Source of the DNA: Adineta vaga
Lineage: Eukaryota; Rotifera
Assembly: GCA_021613535.1 (NCBI GenBank)
Contig: CP075497.1
Coordinates: 13,826,001-13,890,000, forward strand
Reading direction: 5' to 3'
Length of the DNA stretch: 64,000 nt
This document shows, one piece after another, positions 1 to 12,912 of the stretch; the stretch's first letter is position 1; each line of letters opens with the position of its first letter. The position numbers and the translations under genes are program-made. The notes beneath the pieces were generated by a model that ran no database searches, was not told where the DNA came from, and saw nothing but the letters and a program-made list of their open reading frames with translations.

Positions 1-407
1 TTGAATAGGCAAGTGAACTTCTCTGATCGATTGAAAGCTATAGATGTTATTTGATGTAATACTTCGTCTGATATAGCAATATAATTAACTGAATCATTTG
101 TAGTTGCTACTTTTTTGCATTTTTTCATTGATACGCTTGTTTCCTCAACCACTGAACTAATAGTTGTTGATTCATTTGGTTTAATTATTTTGTTAGCTGG
201 TGGTAATTCTTCATTGATAGATAAGTTTACACGTTGTTTATGCAATCTTCGACGATAGCGTTGTGATTTTCGATTTCCACGACTCTTCTTCTTCTTCTTC
301 TTCTGTTTTTTCTGTTCTTGACCTTGAAATTGTTGCGATTCCTGTTCCATAGTTTGATTTGTATTGCAAAAGTTTGTGTACAAATCTTGAGAGAATGATA
401 TATCCAT
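1..407 (-). CDS. N-terminal exon of an Athena-like element protein (partial)
   Basis: An open frame runs from ATG at 405-407 to the window edge with no stop (about 135 codons), so the rest lies outside. After a Gln-rich start it has a Lys-rich run followed by SRGNRKSQRYRRRL, a basic patch that recurs in the neighbouring copy near 4230 (RSRGNRKLQRFRSKL). That neighbour continues into a Penelope-type reverse transcriptase, so this is probably the 5' exon of another head-to-tail copy of the same element. The basic patch could bind nucleic acid or act as a nuclear signal; this is inference. The identity of the whole gene cannot be seen here. Confidence 0.5.
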   Translation of the reverse strand, partial: MDISFSQDLYTNFCNTNQTMEQESQQFQGQEQKKQKKKKKKSRGNRKSQRYRRRLHKQRVNLSINEELPPANKIIKPNESTTISSVVEETSVSMKKCKKVATTNDSVNYIAISDEVLHQITSIAFNRSEKFTCLF

Positions 408-679
408 TATTGTAATAAGATAATATTAATATAGGAATACTAGATCTAACATGTAAAATAATACAATGAATATATGAGCTTAGATCAAATGATTATTAGA
501 TATATAAAGACGAGTAAACATTAAAAACATTCTTAGAAAAAGACCAAAAAAAAAATACTTTCTAGATTAGACTAAATATCTTAAATGGAATAGAACATGC
601 AATCTAACCAAATCTATAATATTTTTCTTGATAAAAGACTTTTATAAAAAGAATTTATTAAAATATTATCTTGTTTGTT

Positions 680-3600
680 TTATTGTGCAATTGTAGTATT
701 CGTATCGAATAGCATTGATTTTGTTGGCTTTTTCTTTACTAATAATTGTTGAAGAGATTTATTAGTCCGTGTACGAATCTTTAATGTAACATTGTTCATA
801 AGTGAACCAGGATAGATATAAGACTTTTTCCATAGTTGTCGTAGTTTTTGTTTAAATTCAGACATTGGACCACTTGAATAAGGGAAATGAACATTGATTT
901 CTTTCTTACTATAATTATGAGAAGATTCACTTTGCTTCGAAGTCATTTGTTGTTGTTGTTGTTGTTTTTCTCGTCGACTGGGTTGATTAATTAATTTCTG
1001 ATGAAGTTGCTCATAGATGTCCTTATCTAATTGTTCCATCAATGTTATAGCATTATGTTGTTGAAAGAACTTGTTAAAATGATAGGAAATAAATTTTGGT
1101 GGATAGTCATTCAATAATAGAGTTAATTCAATATGTAATCTTTCTTGATCAAAATCTTCTACATTTGAACAAAGACGTATTGCTCGAAAAAGAGCACCTT
1201 TAATTGTATTACGATGAACATGACGTGGATGATCCGATAAAAATGGAAGAATATACGGTGCAGCTGCTGGTTTATGATAAACATTAGTTCTCAATTGTCC
1301 TTGATTATTATGTACTGATACATCAAGAAATTGAGCACTTAATCTTATTGTTTGAGTAATACTAATATTTTTATCTTTATGATTTGCATGATTGAGTAAT
1401 GTATTAATTTCATCCGTAGAAAGATTAGCCGTCATAAAAACATCATCAATATATCTATAGAAAGATATAAGCAAAAAATAGATAGATAGATAGAAAGTTA
1501 TCCTCTTACCGGCCATATAATTCATTATGAGCTTTTTGATGTTCAATTAATGATTGTTCCCATTTTAACATATAGATATTAGCTAAAGTCATAGTAAATG
1601 GTGATCCCATTGCTCCACCACGAATTTGTTTATAATATTTTCCTTCGTAAACAAAGGAATTTGTATCCAATACTGCATTAGATAATTTCATCAGAGTATC
1701 AATTGTCATGCCATGAATTCTTCCATTACTTGCATGCATATTTAAAAATTGTTGTAAAGCAACTAGAGCTCCATCTCTTGGTATCATTGTATACAAATCG
1801 GTCACATCAAATGTAATAAAATTTGTTGTTGGTGTTAGACGACCGATACTTTGATACAATGCCAATCGTCGAATAAAATGAATGTCATTAATAAATGTAG
1901 TCTGCTTAGTTGCTTGATCAAATATTGGCCGAAGAACTTGATCTAAAAAATGTGATATACCTATGGCTGGTGAATGTATCATGGAGATAATCGGTCTTAA
2001 TGGTGTACCAATCTAAAAATAATTAAAAATTATATTTTTATTATCAATATATTTTAAATACGATTACTTTGTGTGGTTTTGGTAGAAAATAAAGATGAGG
2101 TAATTCAATTGTTTCAATATTTGGATACATCTTTAGTTTCCATAGATTACGATTAATAGCTTTATTCTTCAATAATAGATTTAATAATCCTATAATATGT
2201 TGAAAATGATCTCTACATGGATTAATACCATTTTCAATTTCTTGATAAGCTTGAGTTTTTTCCATATAAGCCAATGATTTATTATGATAACTTTCAACGC
2301 TAGCTAAATGAAATACTTTACTTTTATCTGATCTTTGTATGACAATGTTATGTTTATTTCGTATACGTTTGATATTTTTTATCATTTGTTGTTCATATTG
2401 AGCGCGTGCTAATAATTTCGGTGGTAATGGTGTTGTATGTGATAAAGTCAAGAGATTCTTAATACCATCAAAAAATTCATTGGCTCGTTGATCAGATCCA
2501 GAAACACAATTATCATGAAAACCATCTTTAAAACATTTGACAAGTGTTTCATATTCTTTTGTAATGATAACATCTACGGATAAATTTGAGAAATGACTTT
2601 GACAAGTTGGTATAAAAGGTGAACCATTTGCAAGAAATTCAATATAATTTGATGAAGGAATTGGAGCTAATTCAATGATTGGTGCTGATAAACGAATATG
2701 ACTTAGTTTAGTAAAATGATTGCTCCGATGATTGTTGCACCAACCAGTTATTTTTCTTCTATAAACACCATCGGAGCATCGTCGAAAAAAGACAATTTAT
2801 GCTTGGTAATTAATTCCATACGTTTAATAATATTTGATTGACGTGCTGCTATAGCATTGAGAATAGTAAAAAATGGTTTTGGTAGTGGAACTTGTCCACC
2901 AACTGATTCAATGAGTTTCTTCTTTTCACATGCAATCATATTTGTTTGACTTCGAACTATTTGTTCACTTGTATTAATTTCTAATGATATTAAATCATAT
3001 TTAAATTGGGCAATCATCTTTTCACGTCGAGACAAGATTGTAGCACATACATCTGTATTTAATGGTAGATTATCAAGTAATTTTTCAATATTATCAATGG
3101 CATGATCGAGAACATTAAATGATACTGGTAATCTTCTTGTATAAAGACGTTTTTTTAATATTGCCACATATTGTTCGGCTTGTTGTTTATCTAATGTTGT
3201 TTGCCATATAACTTTAGCTGAGATAATCTAAATATATAAATGTAGATTTATAACAATAATAAAATCTTTCTCACTTGATCTTCAGATGGTTTTAAATCAT
3301 AAAATGTTTGTACTAAATGATAATCATTCGCATCAAATTCTAATATAGATTTTTTTCGTTGAAAATCAGCTGCCAATTTATGTTGACCTCTACGTACCAA
3401 TGCAGGAATTATCATTGATAATCTTTGTAGATCAACAGATTGGCCAATTTGTAATTCCGTATGTTGATTCAATGAGATTTCTATTTGTTTTAATTGTTCA
3501 ATAGTTGTTTCTCGATATTTTTCTATGTTTTTCTCTGTTACAAATTGAACACTGTTTAATTTATTCTCTTTTAGAAATTGTTTGGATAATTTCATTGACC

Positions 3601-4390
3601 ATACTTTGGAAGTGACCATAATAGTATAATAATTCTCCCAATACTCTTGTTTCAATCTTAAATAGAATAAATTATTGAAAATTTGAGCATATTCACGAGC
3701 ATATTGTAATTTTTCAGGTGTATCCAGTGATTGAATTGTATGTTCAGCACCTTCTAAAGCTGTTGATAACATCTTTTTAAATATATGATCTGGTGTACTT
3801 AAATAATTTGGCTTCATATCTAATCTTGATGTAGTACTTGTTGTGGTGGTGGTGGTGGTATCATCAACAACAGCAAATGTGACTGAACGATGTCGTTTTT
3901 CTTTTGGTTGTGTGATTGAAATTGTGCTAATCGATGCAGTAACGCCTGTTGGTCGAGTTTCTCGTTTCCTTTTGACTATTTTGGACTGAACATCATGATG
4001 TACATCTGATTGCTCCTATTATATATTTTTTTATGATATTAATAGACAAATAGTATTCATATTTATAGAAAATATACATTACCGGAAGAGTCAATGAATT
4101 ATTATCTTCTTGTGTTTCATTGACAAGTTGATGTGATGAAGCACTATATGTTTCAATCATTGTTGCAATTGTTTCATCATTTATTCCTTGATTCTTCAAT
4201 TTTGATCTAAATCTCTGTAATTTACGATTTCCACGAGACCTTTTCTTCTTCTTGTTCTTGTTGAATTGTTGGTGTATTCTCTGCTGTCGAAAGAATAAGT
4301 TGTTGTCTATCGTCTGACTTGGAATGAGTAGAATTATTTTTATTAGTTTCATTATTATTAGTAGTTGTAGTATTATCATCATCAGCCATC
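680..4390 (-). CDS. Athena-like Penelope-type reverse transcriptase, five exons, endonuclease-lacking
   Basis: Exons from GT-AG sites and matching phases: 4390-4083, 4015-3275, 3227-2068, 2012-1510 and 1454-680. The RT core is clear: PLRPIIS, then TFDVTDLYTMIP (motif A), GGAMGSPFTMTLANIYM (motif B) and YGRYIDDVF (catalytic YIDD, made by joining the last two exons). The frame stops soon after the thumb (LLVKKKPT), just where a GIY-YIG nuclease would follow in canonical Penelope elements. Lack of that domain, introns and a long N-terminal extension fit Athena elements of bdelloids, which are known to extend telomeres. The N-terminus has the KKKKRSRGNRK patch and a helical, probably coiled-coil, region. 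Two one-base frameshifts interrupt it: near 4240, between ATG 4390 and the basic patch, and in a T-run near 2775. Family is near certain; activity is not. Confidence 0.85.
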
Positions 4391-4541
4391 TTGAGAGGGA
4401 AGCAAAAAATGAATATCTAAAATTTAAAAACTAACCAAAATTGAGAAATGAAAAGCTTTCATTAAGAATATTTTAAATGAATTGAAAGTTTTTTGATAAT
4501 AAAAAACATGATCAATATTTTTCTAAAGTTCTTTTTTCTAT

Positions 4542-4921
4542 TCATAATATTGATATTGATGCACGCAATTGTTTTGATTTGAATTTATAAAAACATTGAA
4601 TACGTTCATAAATCAGATTAATCATTATCTTCGATAATACTTGATTCTGTTCAACAGATGAATGTCGTTGATTGGACCATATTTCCTTAATAGTACAAAG
4701 GAGAAGGTGTTGTATGAATATCATCAATATTATAGCGATGGAAATTGCGTTCAATATTTGTATTGCTCATAGGCTTCATAATACAATAAAAATGATGAAT
4801 AATTTCTTTTTAAAGGAAAGATAATAACATATTATATTTGAATCTGTTGGACGAATGATTTGTTCTGATTTTTCATTATCAGTATTACCAATGGATATAT
4901 TTTGTTTATTTGAAAGATCAT
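4542..4921 (-). pseudogene. Degenerate N-terminal remnant of the Athena-like element
   Basis: A short start (ATG at 4921, MDDLSNKQNISIGN) is followed by a frame with KEIWSNQRHSS and a helical, Gln/Lys-rich stretch, broken by stops in the best frame. It lies head-to-tail between the full RT copy and the next N-terminal copy and has a similar residue make-up. I read it as a decayed copy of the same N-terminal region. This is weakly supported; it could be non-coding. Confidence 0.3.
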
Positions 4922-5188
4922 CCATGTTATTTTTTCTACAGTTTCTTGTAATTATAAAATTATAATTTAATTATCTAAAATAAATCAAGCTAAAAACAAC
5001 AATTTAAATGTTCCAGTAAATCATTTAAATCATACAGTTTATTATTGTATATTTTATAGAAGAAAGAGTTTGTGATATTTAAAAACGAGTCAATCCAATT
5101 CTAACTATATTATAAAACTAAATGTGAATAGAATAAAAATAATGCAGTGATCTATATAAGATGCTTCACATATATATATATAGATGGG

Positions 5189-5222
5189 TGAGTGAGCGAG
5201 CGAGAGAGAGAGAGAGAGAGAT
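5189..5222. repeat. (GA)n microsatellite
   Basis: GAGTGAGCGAGC leads into an uninterrupted run of GA dinucleotides, just after a short TA run (about 5171-5182). Confidence 0.9.
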
Positions 5223-5659
5223 TCTTGGATTTTTCTCATTGGTGAAAAATTAGATATGCATAGATGAAAGAGATAATATAAACAATTATATCACATGATT
5301 GAATTCATAATTGATGTCATCAAGAATTTGATAGACATTGTATTCTGATAAATATTAATGAGATGAAAGTAAACAAATACAGATATCTAAATATAATAAT
5401 ACCACTAAGTTATACCTAGATTAGAAACCGAATAGATGATAGAGTTAATCTGAAAAAAAAATGAATAAATGATGATTAATACATATGAAAGTGAAGCAAA
5501 ATGAGTTACCAATAAAACACATAATTAATAGTAGCAGATGATTAAATGAATTGAAAACAATAAATGAGAATGTATGTATGAATAAAAATAAAAAGGAAAT
5601 AACAACAAAAATTGTATGTTCAAAAGTCTTCAATATTTAGAATTAAATAGAAGAGAAAG

Positions 5660-6954
5660 TCAAGTATGCAAAAATGAGATAATTTTTTGTGTACGATTTT
5701 CTATGTTTACACGACGAGCTTCGATAATGGCACACATGAGAGGATCGAATTCGTGGGAAAATGGCATTTGATATGATTGATGATTATCAGTGCTCATGAA
5801 TGTTATTGTTGTATTACTTCGTTTGTTATTTGATGAATTGAATTTTTTTTCATGAATCTGACGTTGACAATATTTTCGTTTTCCACGCCAAATTTTTTCG
5901 GCTTTGATTTTCTAAAACGAAAAGATACAAATCAGTATGCTATAGTAAAGTTGAGAAGAAGAAAAAGAATAACGAATTACTTGATTTTCTGTCGGATGAA
6001 GTTCATAGAATGATTTCACCAGTTGAATTTCGTCAGCATCAACTGGTAACATACTTTTCTTCTGTTCAAATCTTGTATGTAATTCTTTTAAACCATTTTC
6101 AATGAGAACTCGCAGCGTATCCGATATTATATGCATTATTTCATGGGTTGATGTTTTATCAGATACCAACGAGTGATAACAAGAATATTGTTGTTGTAAA
6201 TGAATTCGTAGTTGTTGACAGATTTTATTGAGTTTGTTTTCGGTTAATTTTTGTCGATGTCGAATATTATGTTCAGTTCGAGGATAATCCCAATTGATTG
6301 AACATCGTTTTGTGAGATTCTTTGGCATTCTTGATAACCATTGGACGGCAAATAAAAGTCTATCTTGGACATGTTGCCAGTAATCTTTTTCCATTTCCAA
6401 CTGAAATCTCATACACATTAAATGAGCATAGTTTTGAACAAATGATAATAATTGTTGATTTTCTAAATATTGTTGAAGTTGTCGACGATAGTAAGGATTT
6501 GCTGTACGAGATAGTAAAATTTTAAATTCTTGTTTTGAAATTTCATTATAGTTTGGTGTTAATTCCGGAGATAATTTCCAGATGTCAGTGGACAAGTTTG
6601 ATATGTTTTTTGTTCGTCTACGATTTTGTTTATTTGATAAATATCGATTTGAACCATTGCTGTTGTTGTCGTCGTCGTCGTCGTCGTTTTCTTCTTCTGT
6701 TGCTGTTGTTGTCGAAAAGGATTGTATTGGTATTCCTCCAGTTACTAATGCTTTCGTTGTTGTTTCAGACATAACATTCGTTATGAGCTTAGTCATCTCT
6801 ACATTATGCATTCGATTGATATCATATTTTTTGGTACTGGCAAAATCAACAAAACGTTTGTTTATTGTATTCTGTTCTAATCCTAAAAATATGATTCAGT
6901 TCTATTTAAAATCAAATAACAAAAGCAGTTTTTCTTACCGTTCAATGTCGACAT
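5660..6954 (-). CDS. Stand-alone paralogue of the Athena-like N-terminal region
   Basis: Three exons with canonical sites: 6954-6939 (MSTLN), 6882-5981 and 5911-5660, with a stop. An acidic Asp run lies near residue 75. The second exon then carries a helical region ending FEQKKSMLPVDADEIQ then LVKSFYELHPTENQ. The complete RT copy has the same block (KKSILEFDANDYHLVQTFYD then LKPSEDQ) at the same exon end and intron phase, and both next exons start with a similar stretch (AKVIWQ and AEKIWR). The copy here stops about 80 residues later with no RT. It is either a truncated element or an accessory, ORF1-like protein; its open frame over 900 nt argues against long decay. Confidence 0.6.
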
Positions 6955-8098
6955 AGGTAATAGTAATATCGGACACAATTATATTAAATCTATTAATGTG
7001 TAGTGATATATGATCTGAAATATATATGAAGAATGCATAAATGAATATTATATTGAAAGAAAGTAGTTTTAACATTGCAATAACTAAATAGAACAATGAA
7101 GACACATAAGAGTGATACTATGAAGTAACAAATAAATAAAGAACACTATGAAATCAAAACAAAAGAGAAAGTTGGGTTTTCAAAACAATCTACAATATAA
7201 CTACAAGACGGACTAAAAAAGAAAATGTCTAACTTAAACTTTGTGCGGACATATTTTCATAAGTTCTTCAATTGGTTTTTGTTTTGTTAATAAAGTATTT
7301 AAGGAATAGATTTGTTTCGAATGTAAAATAGTTTGAGTATTTTTATGCACCAATTGTGGATCTCCAATAAGACAAGATAACGCTCGTCAAGAGTGCCTCG
7401 CTTGACGCTCGACTGAAGAATTGACAAAAATGAATTTATTGATTATTCCTGCTGAAAAGCGTTTAGTTTTGAAAATGAATTTTTTCATCTTGCTTACATT
7501 CTAAAACATCATGAATTGTTACAATATCATTATTATCATATGGTATCATTTTTCTTTCATCATTTATTTGTGAATATTTGTTGATATTCCTATAATATTC
7601 AAAAACTTTAACTTAGTGAATTTTATGGTTTACACAACTGAGATTCTAAGATGGATAAGAAAAGTACAGTAATCATTATACAACAAAATGTTAGAGAAGC
7701 AAGCAAACATCTGCATAAATTTCTTAGCACAATCATCATCTCTATATCGTTGTTCATGCAAGAAATCGAAAGTAGATTTTTCGAATGCTTTCATGTGTTT
7801 TTCACGTTGATTGGTGTAGTAGGAGGAATTGCATATAATTCACACCACACCGACTTAGTATCGCAAAGAATGATAGCTTTCGAGAAGGGAGCACTGTGAA
7901 GTGCTACTTCGAGGTATTAGGTACGCGCAATCAAACAACCATCAATAACTAATATCACGCACGCATTAATCAATGAATTCCATTATGTTCAATTTGTCAA
8001 CAAGAATTATATTAGTTTCATATGATGGGGAATATGATTTTGTAGCAAAATCATTTACTTTAAAAGTAAATGAATGTGTAAATAATTAATATTAAGTG
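6955..8098. other. Non-coding spacer
   Basis: No supported gene. Small open frames (for example 7651-7899 on the plus strand) lack recognisable motifs, intron context or composition that would argue for coding. Confidence 0.5.
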
Positions 8099-8730
8099 AC
8101 AAAACCACAAAGACTACAAGACCACAAAGACCACAAGACCACAAGACCACAAAGACCACAAGACCACGAAGACCACAAGACCACAAGACCACAAAGACCA
8201 CAAAGACCACAAGACCACAAGACCACAAAGACCACAAGACAAGACCACAAGACCACAAAGACCACAAAGACCACAAGACCACAAGACCACAAAGACCAGA
8301 AGACCACAAGACCACAAGACCACAAGACCACAAGACCACAAAGACCACAAGACCACAAGACCACAAAGACCACAAAGACCACAAGACCACAAGACCACAA
8401 GACCACAAAGACCACAAAGACCACAAGACCACAAGACCACAAGACCACAAGACCACAAGACGGTCTTTGTGGTCTTGTGGTCTTTGTGGTCTTTGTGGTC
8501 TTTGTGGTCTTGTGTCTTCTGGTCTTTGTGTCTTGTGGTCTTGTGGTCTTTGTGGTCTTGTGGTCTTGTGGTCTTGTGGTCTTCTGGTCTTCTGTCTTTG
8601 TGGTCTTTGTGGTCTTGTGGTCTTGTGGTCTTGTGGTCTTGTGGTCTTGTGGTCTTGTGGTCTTTGTGGTCTTGTGGTCTTTGTGGTCTTGTGGTCTGTG
8701 GTCTTTGTGGTCTTGTGGTCTTTGTGGTCT
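8099..8730. repeat. GACCACAA/GACCACAAA minisatellite in inverted (head-to-head) array
   Basis: From about 8102 to 8461 the plus strand is a run of 8- and 9-mers (GACCACAA and GACCACAAA, with a few GACCAGAA variants). At 8461-8463 the orientation flips and the reverse complement (TTGTGGTC, TTTGTGGTC) runs to 8730. The two halves, about 360 and 268 nt, could fold into a long hairpin. Long open frames through the array in several frames (Thr-Lys-Pro-Gln or Leu-Trp-Ser-Cys-Gly strings) are by-products of the repeat and not genes. Confidence 0.95.
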
Positions 8731-9726
8731 CAGAGAGATAAGAGTTTTCGTGATTCTGTACGAAGTATTTGATGCAGATATGGATACACAGAGAATTGAA
8801 TTTATACCAGCAAAGACATATAGAACAAGTGCTATGGTAGTCATATGAGGAAGATAAGCTAGCGAAGATATGTTCGCCCAACATCAAAATATCTTTCATT
8901 GTAATCTATGAACGTTTATTCTTTGCGTTTTAGAGTTATAAATAGAAAATATTGATTTTAAAGGAAAACAAATCTTTCGCGTTATGTCATTTCTTTATTG
9001 TCAATCACGGAAAATACTTTCTTATTATTTAACAAAGTTAGCGGAAAAGCTTTAAATTTAATCGATTGATGCTTCCGCATAAATTCTTAGATTAATAGTT
9101 ATCACATGACTATGAATGTAAAATAATCATCGATGTATTATCCAAAAATTTTTCTCGTATTGTGTATATGAAAAATACGCTATGAATATGCACCATGTTA
9201 CCGACAATTGAAAGCGAAATGTGAGCAGTCAAGAGAAACTTCGTAACAAGAAATATATGAGTGCTTTTATAAAAAAAAAATGTTTATGTTGTAATCCCAC
9301 ATGCCATATATACACATTATATTGTTGCAGTACATCTCACTTATGTTCTCTCTTGTTATTATATGTTTTAAACGATAGTTAGTTCAAAATATAAGCAGTT
9401 AAATCTGAAAGAAAGGTAATTTGAATTCTATTAGTAGAACTAATGTTAAATTATACTCTAATTTCAACATGACTTGAATATTACGTTGAAATCTTGTTCT
9501 TATTCTAATTTAAGATATCAATACATTCAAAATAAGAATATATCTAAAGTTTGCATTGATATCATATGTAGGATCTTCAATAAGTGATGCTTATTTGTTT
9601 TTACTACTTAAGCGATCTCGAGTAAGAATGTGTTGAAGTAGTCGTTCATGTACGACTGGACATCAAATAGCTTTAATATTTATCTTTTATGTTTCAAAAA
9701 AAAATTCACTATGATAAATGTCAGTT
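8731..9726. other. Non-coding spacer
   Basis: AT-rich, no supported gene or recognisable repeat. Confidence 0.5.
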
Positions 9727-12175
9727 TCAATCCTTTTCAATGTTCCCAATATTCATAGTATCTATTACTTTGTCAGCAACTTTAGAACCATATTCATGAT
9801 TTTCATCTTTCAACATTAGTGTTTCAAATACACAATAACTTTGATACGTTTGTTGACCTTGAATCACATTTTCAAGATGGGTATTGAAAATAAGACCACG
9901 ACGAGCAGGATCTTGATCAAGTGTATCACAATTTTTCAAATGAAAAAGTAAAATTGTAAATAATGCTGCTGTAGGATAAGAAAAACTTCGTAAAGATGTT
10001 TTAAAATTGGTGAGATACGAAAATGTTTGTTCAGCAACGCTTGTGTTGATACCAATAAACTTTATTTTGTTTTGTTCGGAATCAGGATTGAATAAAGTTT
10101 TACATAAATTACCTGTATGTACTGTATTATGAAATCGATCTGTTACCAAAGTCATATCCATTAATTGTTGGGAATATTTCGTTTCTTGCATGTATTCAGT
10201 ACCAAATCGATATCTCCAGAACTTATATAATTGACATGCAGCATCATAAACTAATAATGAAGGTAATTTTGCTCCAAGTTTTAACATTGTTAAAAGATGA
10301 TCGGTGATTTTGCGAGGTCCTTCATGATTAACTGAATCAGAAAAACCAATAATAATTCCACAATTTAAGAAGGAAGCAATAAAACCCATCGATCGTTTCT
10401 TCGATTCAAAACGTTCTTCCATATCATTTCGGCCAACATTACATTGAGATTCTTTATGATCAAGTTCTTTAAGATATTTCAAATATTTTTGTAACTCATT
10501 ATCTGACATTTTCGTTTCCATTGACAATTCTTCAGTATGTTTGTCTCGATGATAATCACAATAATGGTATACATCATCTAAAAGTAAAAAACATTCACAC
10601 GATTTGTTATCAAACAAAAGTCGATATAGGAATTCAGTATTTTCTCTTTCAATTCTCATTCCATTAAAACAGTTGAAAATAGTTCAAGGATATTTCTCAT
10701 CAACTCATTAATCCATATGAAAACACGATGAATAATGTTAAATTAAAACATTAAATTCCATACATACTATTTAATTCTTGATTATTCGATTTCTTTCTTC
10801 TTGGCATGTATGGGCAACCTTTGTTGATTGGCCCAAGCTCGGCACTATTAATAATACTGGTAACATTATCATATCTGCATACTAAACGACGTCTAAATCA
10901 GGTAAAAGAACATTATTTTTATTTAATAAGATACTTATTGAGTATTTTTAAACATTCTAAATAAAAAGCTCATGATGAATTAGTGAAGCTTTCTTTGAAG
11001 ATTAAATGACTAATTCATTATTTTATCCTAAGCGATGAAAAAGAAGTTTATTGAAAACAAATAGATCATACAGAAGTATACTTCTATCTTGTTCCATCTT
11101 TGATTATGAGCAAAGTTAAAAGAAACATTTTCAAGAAAAAAACATACGGTTTTTGATGACCATCAATAACCATAACTTTCGAGCAGTTACCACATTTACA
11201 TGCACCAAAGACGATTTCGTGATGTGACCAAAAAGTAGTGAAAACATGGTAGATCCAATCCAAGTTTCTTTCAATAAATATTGCTCTTAATGATTGTTGA
11301 CCTTTGATTCTTGTTCGACCTTCACTCATAGCATACGGAAAATGAATATCCGTTGATTTACTCGCCATTAATATAAAATTTGTTAATTCATAATATAGCC
11401 AAACAGCTTCTAAATTTCGAGCAAGATTATCTGCTGTAATATTATCTTCCCTTTTGGGATGAAGTCTATTGAAGACTTTTATCGTAGCAGAAGAAAAACC
11501 TTCAAAAGTGGCATAATCATCAATTAATTGCGAAGAAAAAGAAATGAGAATTTCTTTCGAAAAGACAGTAACACCGGAAAAATGAATAAAATCAGATTGT
11601 TGTGATTCAGCAGTGACGAGTGTTTTCTTTTGATCTATCAGGTAAACAGATGATACACGATAAGAACGACGACATGGATAGCAGTCGGCTTTATAAAGAA
11701 GACATGATTGAACTTTCGTGCAGTAAACAACATAACCACATGATTGGAAAATTGTTTTCAATTGTGCATTACATATACTACATATGGTTCGATGCGGTAA
11801 CAGAAGAAGAGGACTAAAATTTCTTGCAAATGCAGATTGAGGTTGAGAATGTTTGTATTCGTTCAAATAATGTTGTATTGTCTCAATACTACAATCAAAA
11901 ATCAATTCTTGTTGTATATTTTCATTACCCATTAAGATATTATGGGCAATAAGTACATCATTGCTTGAATAATCAATACCAGTTTCTTTTTTTAAAATGA
12001 AACAAATAAAATCGAGTCGTTCTTCACTAGTACAAGGCGGTGGTAATGGATAAACATAACTAGCGGGAATTAGATGGCCGACATTGATAATGATCGTAGC
12101 TGCTTTGAGAGTTCGTTTATTTTCATCTGGAAATGCTAATTTGAGACGTTGGTATACAACTTCAATGATAGACAT
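9727..12175 (-). CDS. KDZ-like transposase with cysteine-cluster domain
   Basis: Three exons with agreeing phases: 12175-11148, 10892-10768 and 10643-9727. Exon 1 carries a Cys-rich part (ICSICNAQLK, then CLLYKADCYPC) and, near its end, ACKCGNCSKVMVIDGHQK. The short second exon supplies RLVCRYDNV and GCPYMPRRK, and exon 3 begins with YHYCDYHRDKH, together a Cys/His cluster of the CxC type found with Kyakuja-Dileera-Zisupton transposases. Exon 3 then shows MGFIASFLNCGII, LVYDAACQLYKFW, RFHNTVHTGNLCKTLFNP and GINTSVAEQTFSYL, which match the KDZ core order with conserved Asp, His/Cys and Glu. The protein is about 690 residues, shorter than many KDZ transposases. No TIRs were identified, so it may be an immobile or domesticated copy. 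Confidence 0.65.
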
Positions 12176-12912
12176 TTGGAATAAAGTAAATTTGAATTGA
12201 AGATCAAATATGTCGGTGATTCTAGAAAATACAATCTTATAGAAGGATTTAACGGATAAAGAATACTGTAGATTTCTACCATAGAATATAAATATTCTTT
12301 ACCAATATTCTTTCAATACGGAATATGGGAAACATTTTAAAAATCGCTAGAAAACATCTATTCATTCGTCTGAACGAATTTTTCATTCGATTATTTCAAG
12401 AGAAAGTAAATTTGAATTCTTGAGTATAAAGTTTATTGTTATAATATACATATTTTTCTTATGATTTTGAGTATTACAAATCATGTAACAACAATAATAT
12501 AATATACGTTTTCAGAAAAAGAAATTACATTTGTGAAATTATACCACAGAAAATATACAAATATACTCAATGAAAGTTTTCGATGTCTTCGAAAAAGATA
12601 ATTAACAACACGATGAGTACAATATTTCAGAAAAGAAAAATTAAAGAACAAATTATTTTTAATAAGAAATAGAAATGTTATGAACTAAAAGACATTGGGT
12701 TTGTTCATAAAAAGAAAACTTCGAATTCAAATAAACTCGGTTAAATATCAGAGAAACAAGAAAATTTCAATATCGTAGAAAACAAGTTTACGAATAAAAA
12801 CAATTTTCTCAACGTGTCGACGAAAATTCATCAAAAAATAAATAAAGATTGTGTACCAAGAGGAAAAAAACAAGTACATGATGCTGATCTGAAGAACAAA
12901 AGAGTACCTATC

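Noticed and set aside
6322-6956. Plus-strand open frames of 67-124 codons
   Set aside because: Shadows of the minus-strand gene at 5660-6954, whose exon borders, phases and similarity to the RT copy support the other strand.
8099-8730. CRISPR-like or telomeric array
   Set aside because: There are no spacers between units, and the unit is not the TGTGGG repeat reported for bdelloids; treated as a satellite.
8055-8899. Several 90-260-codon open frames on both strands
   Set aside because: They are translations of the 8/9-bp minisatellite (Thr-Lys-Pro-Gln or Leu-Trp-Ser-Cys-Gly strings), open in many frames because the unit lacks stops.
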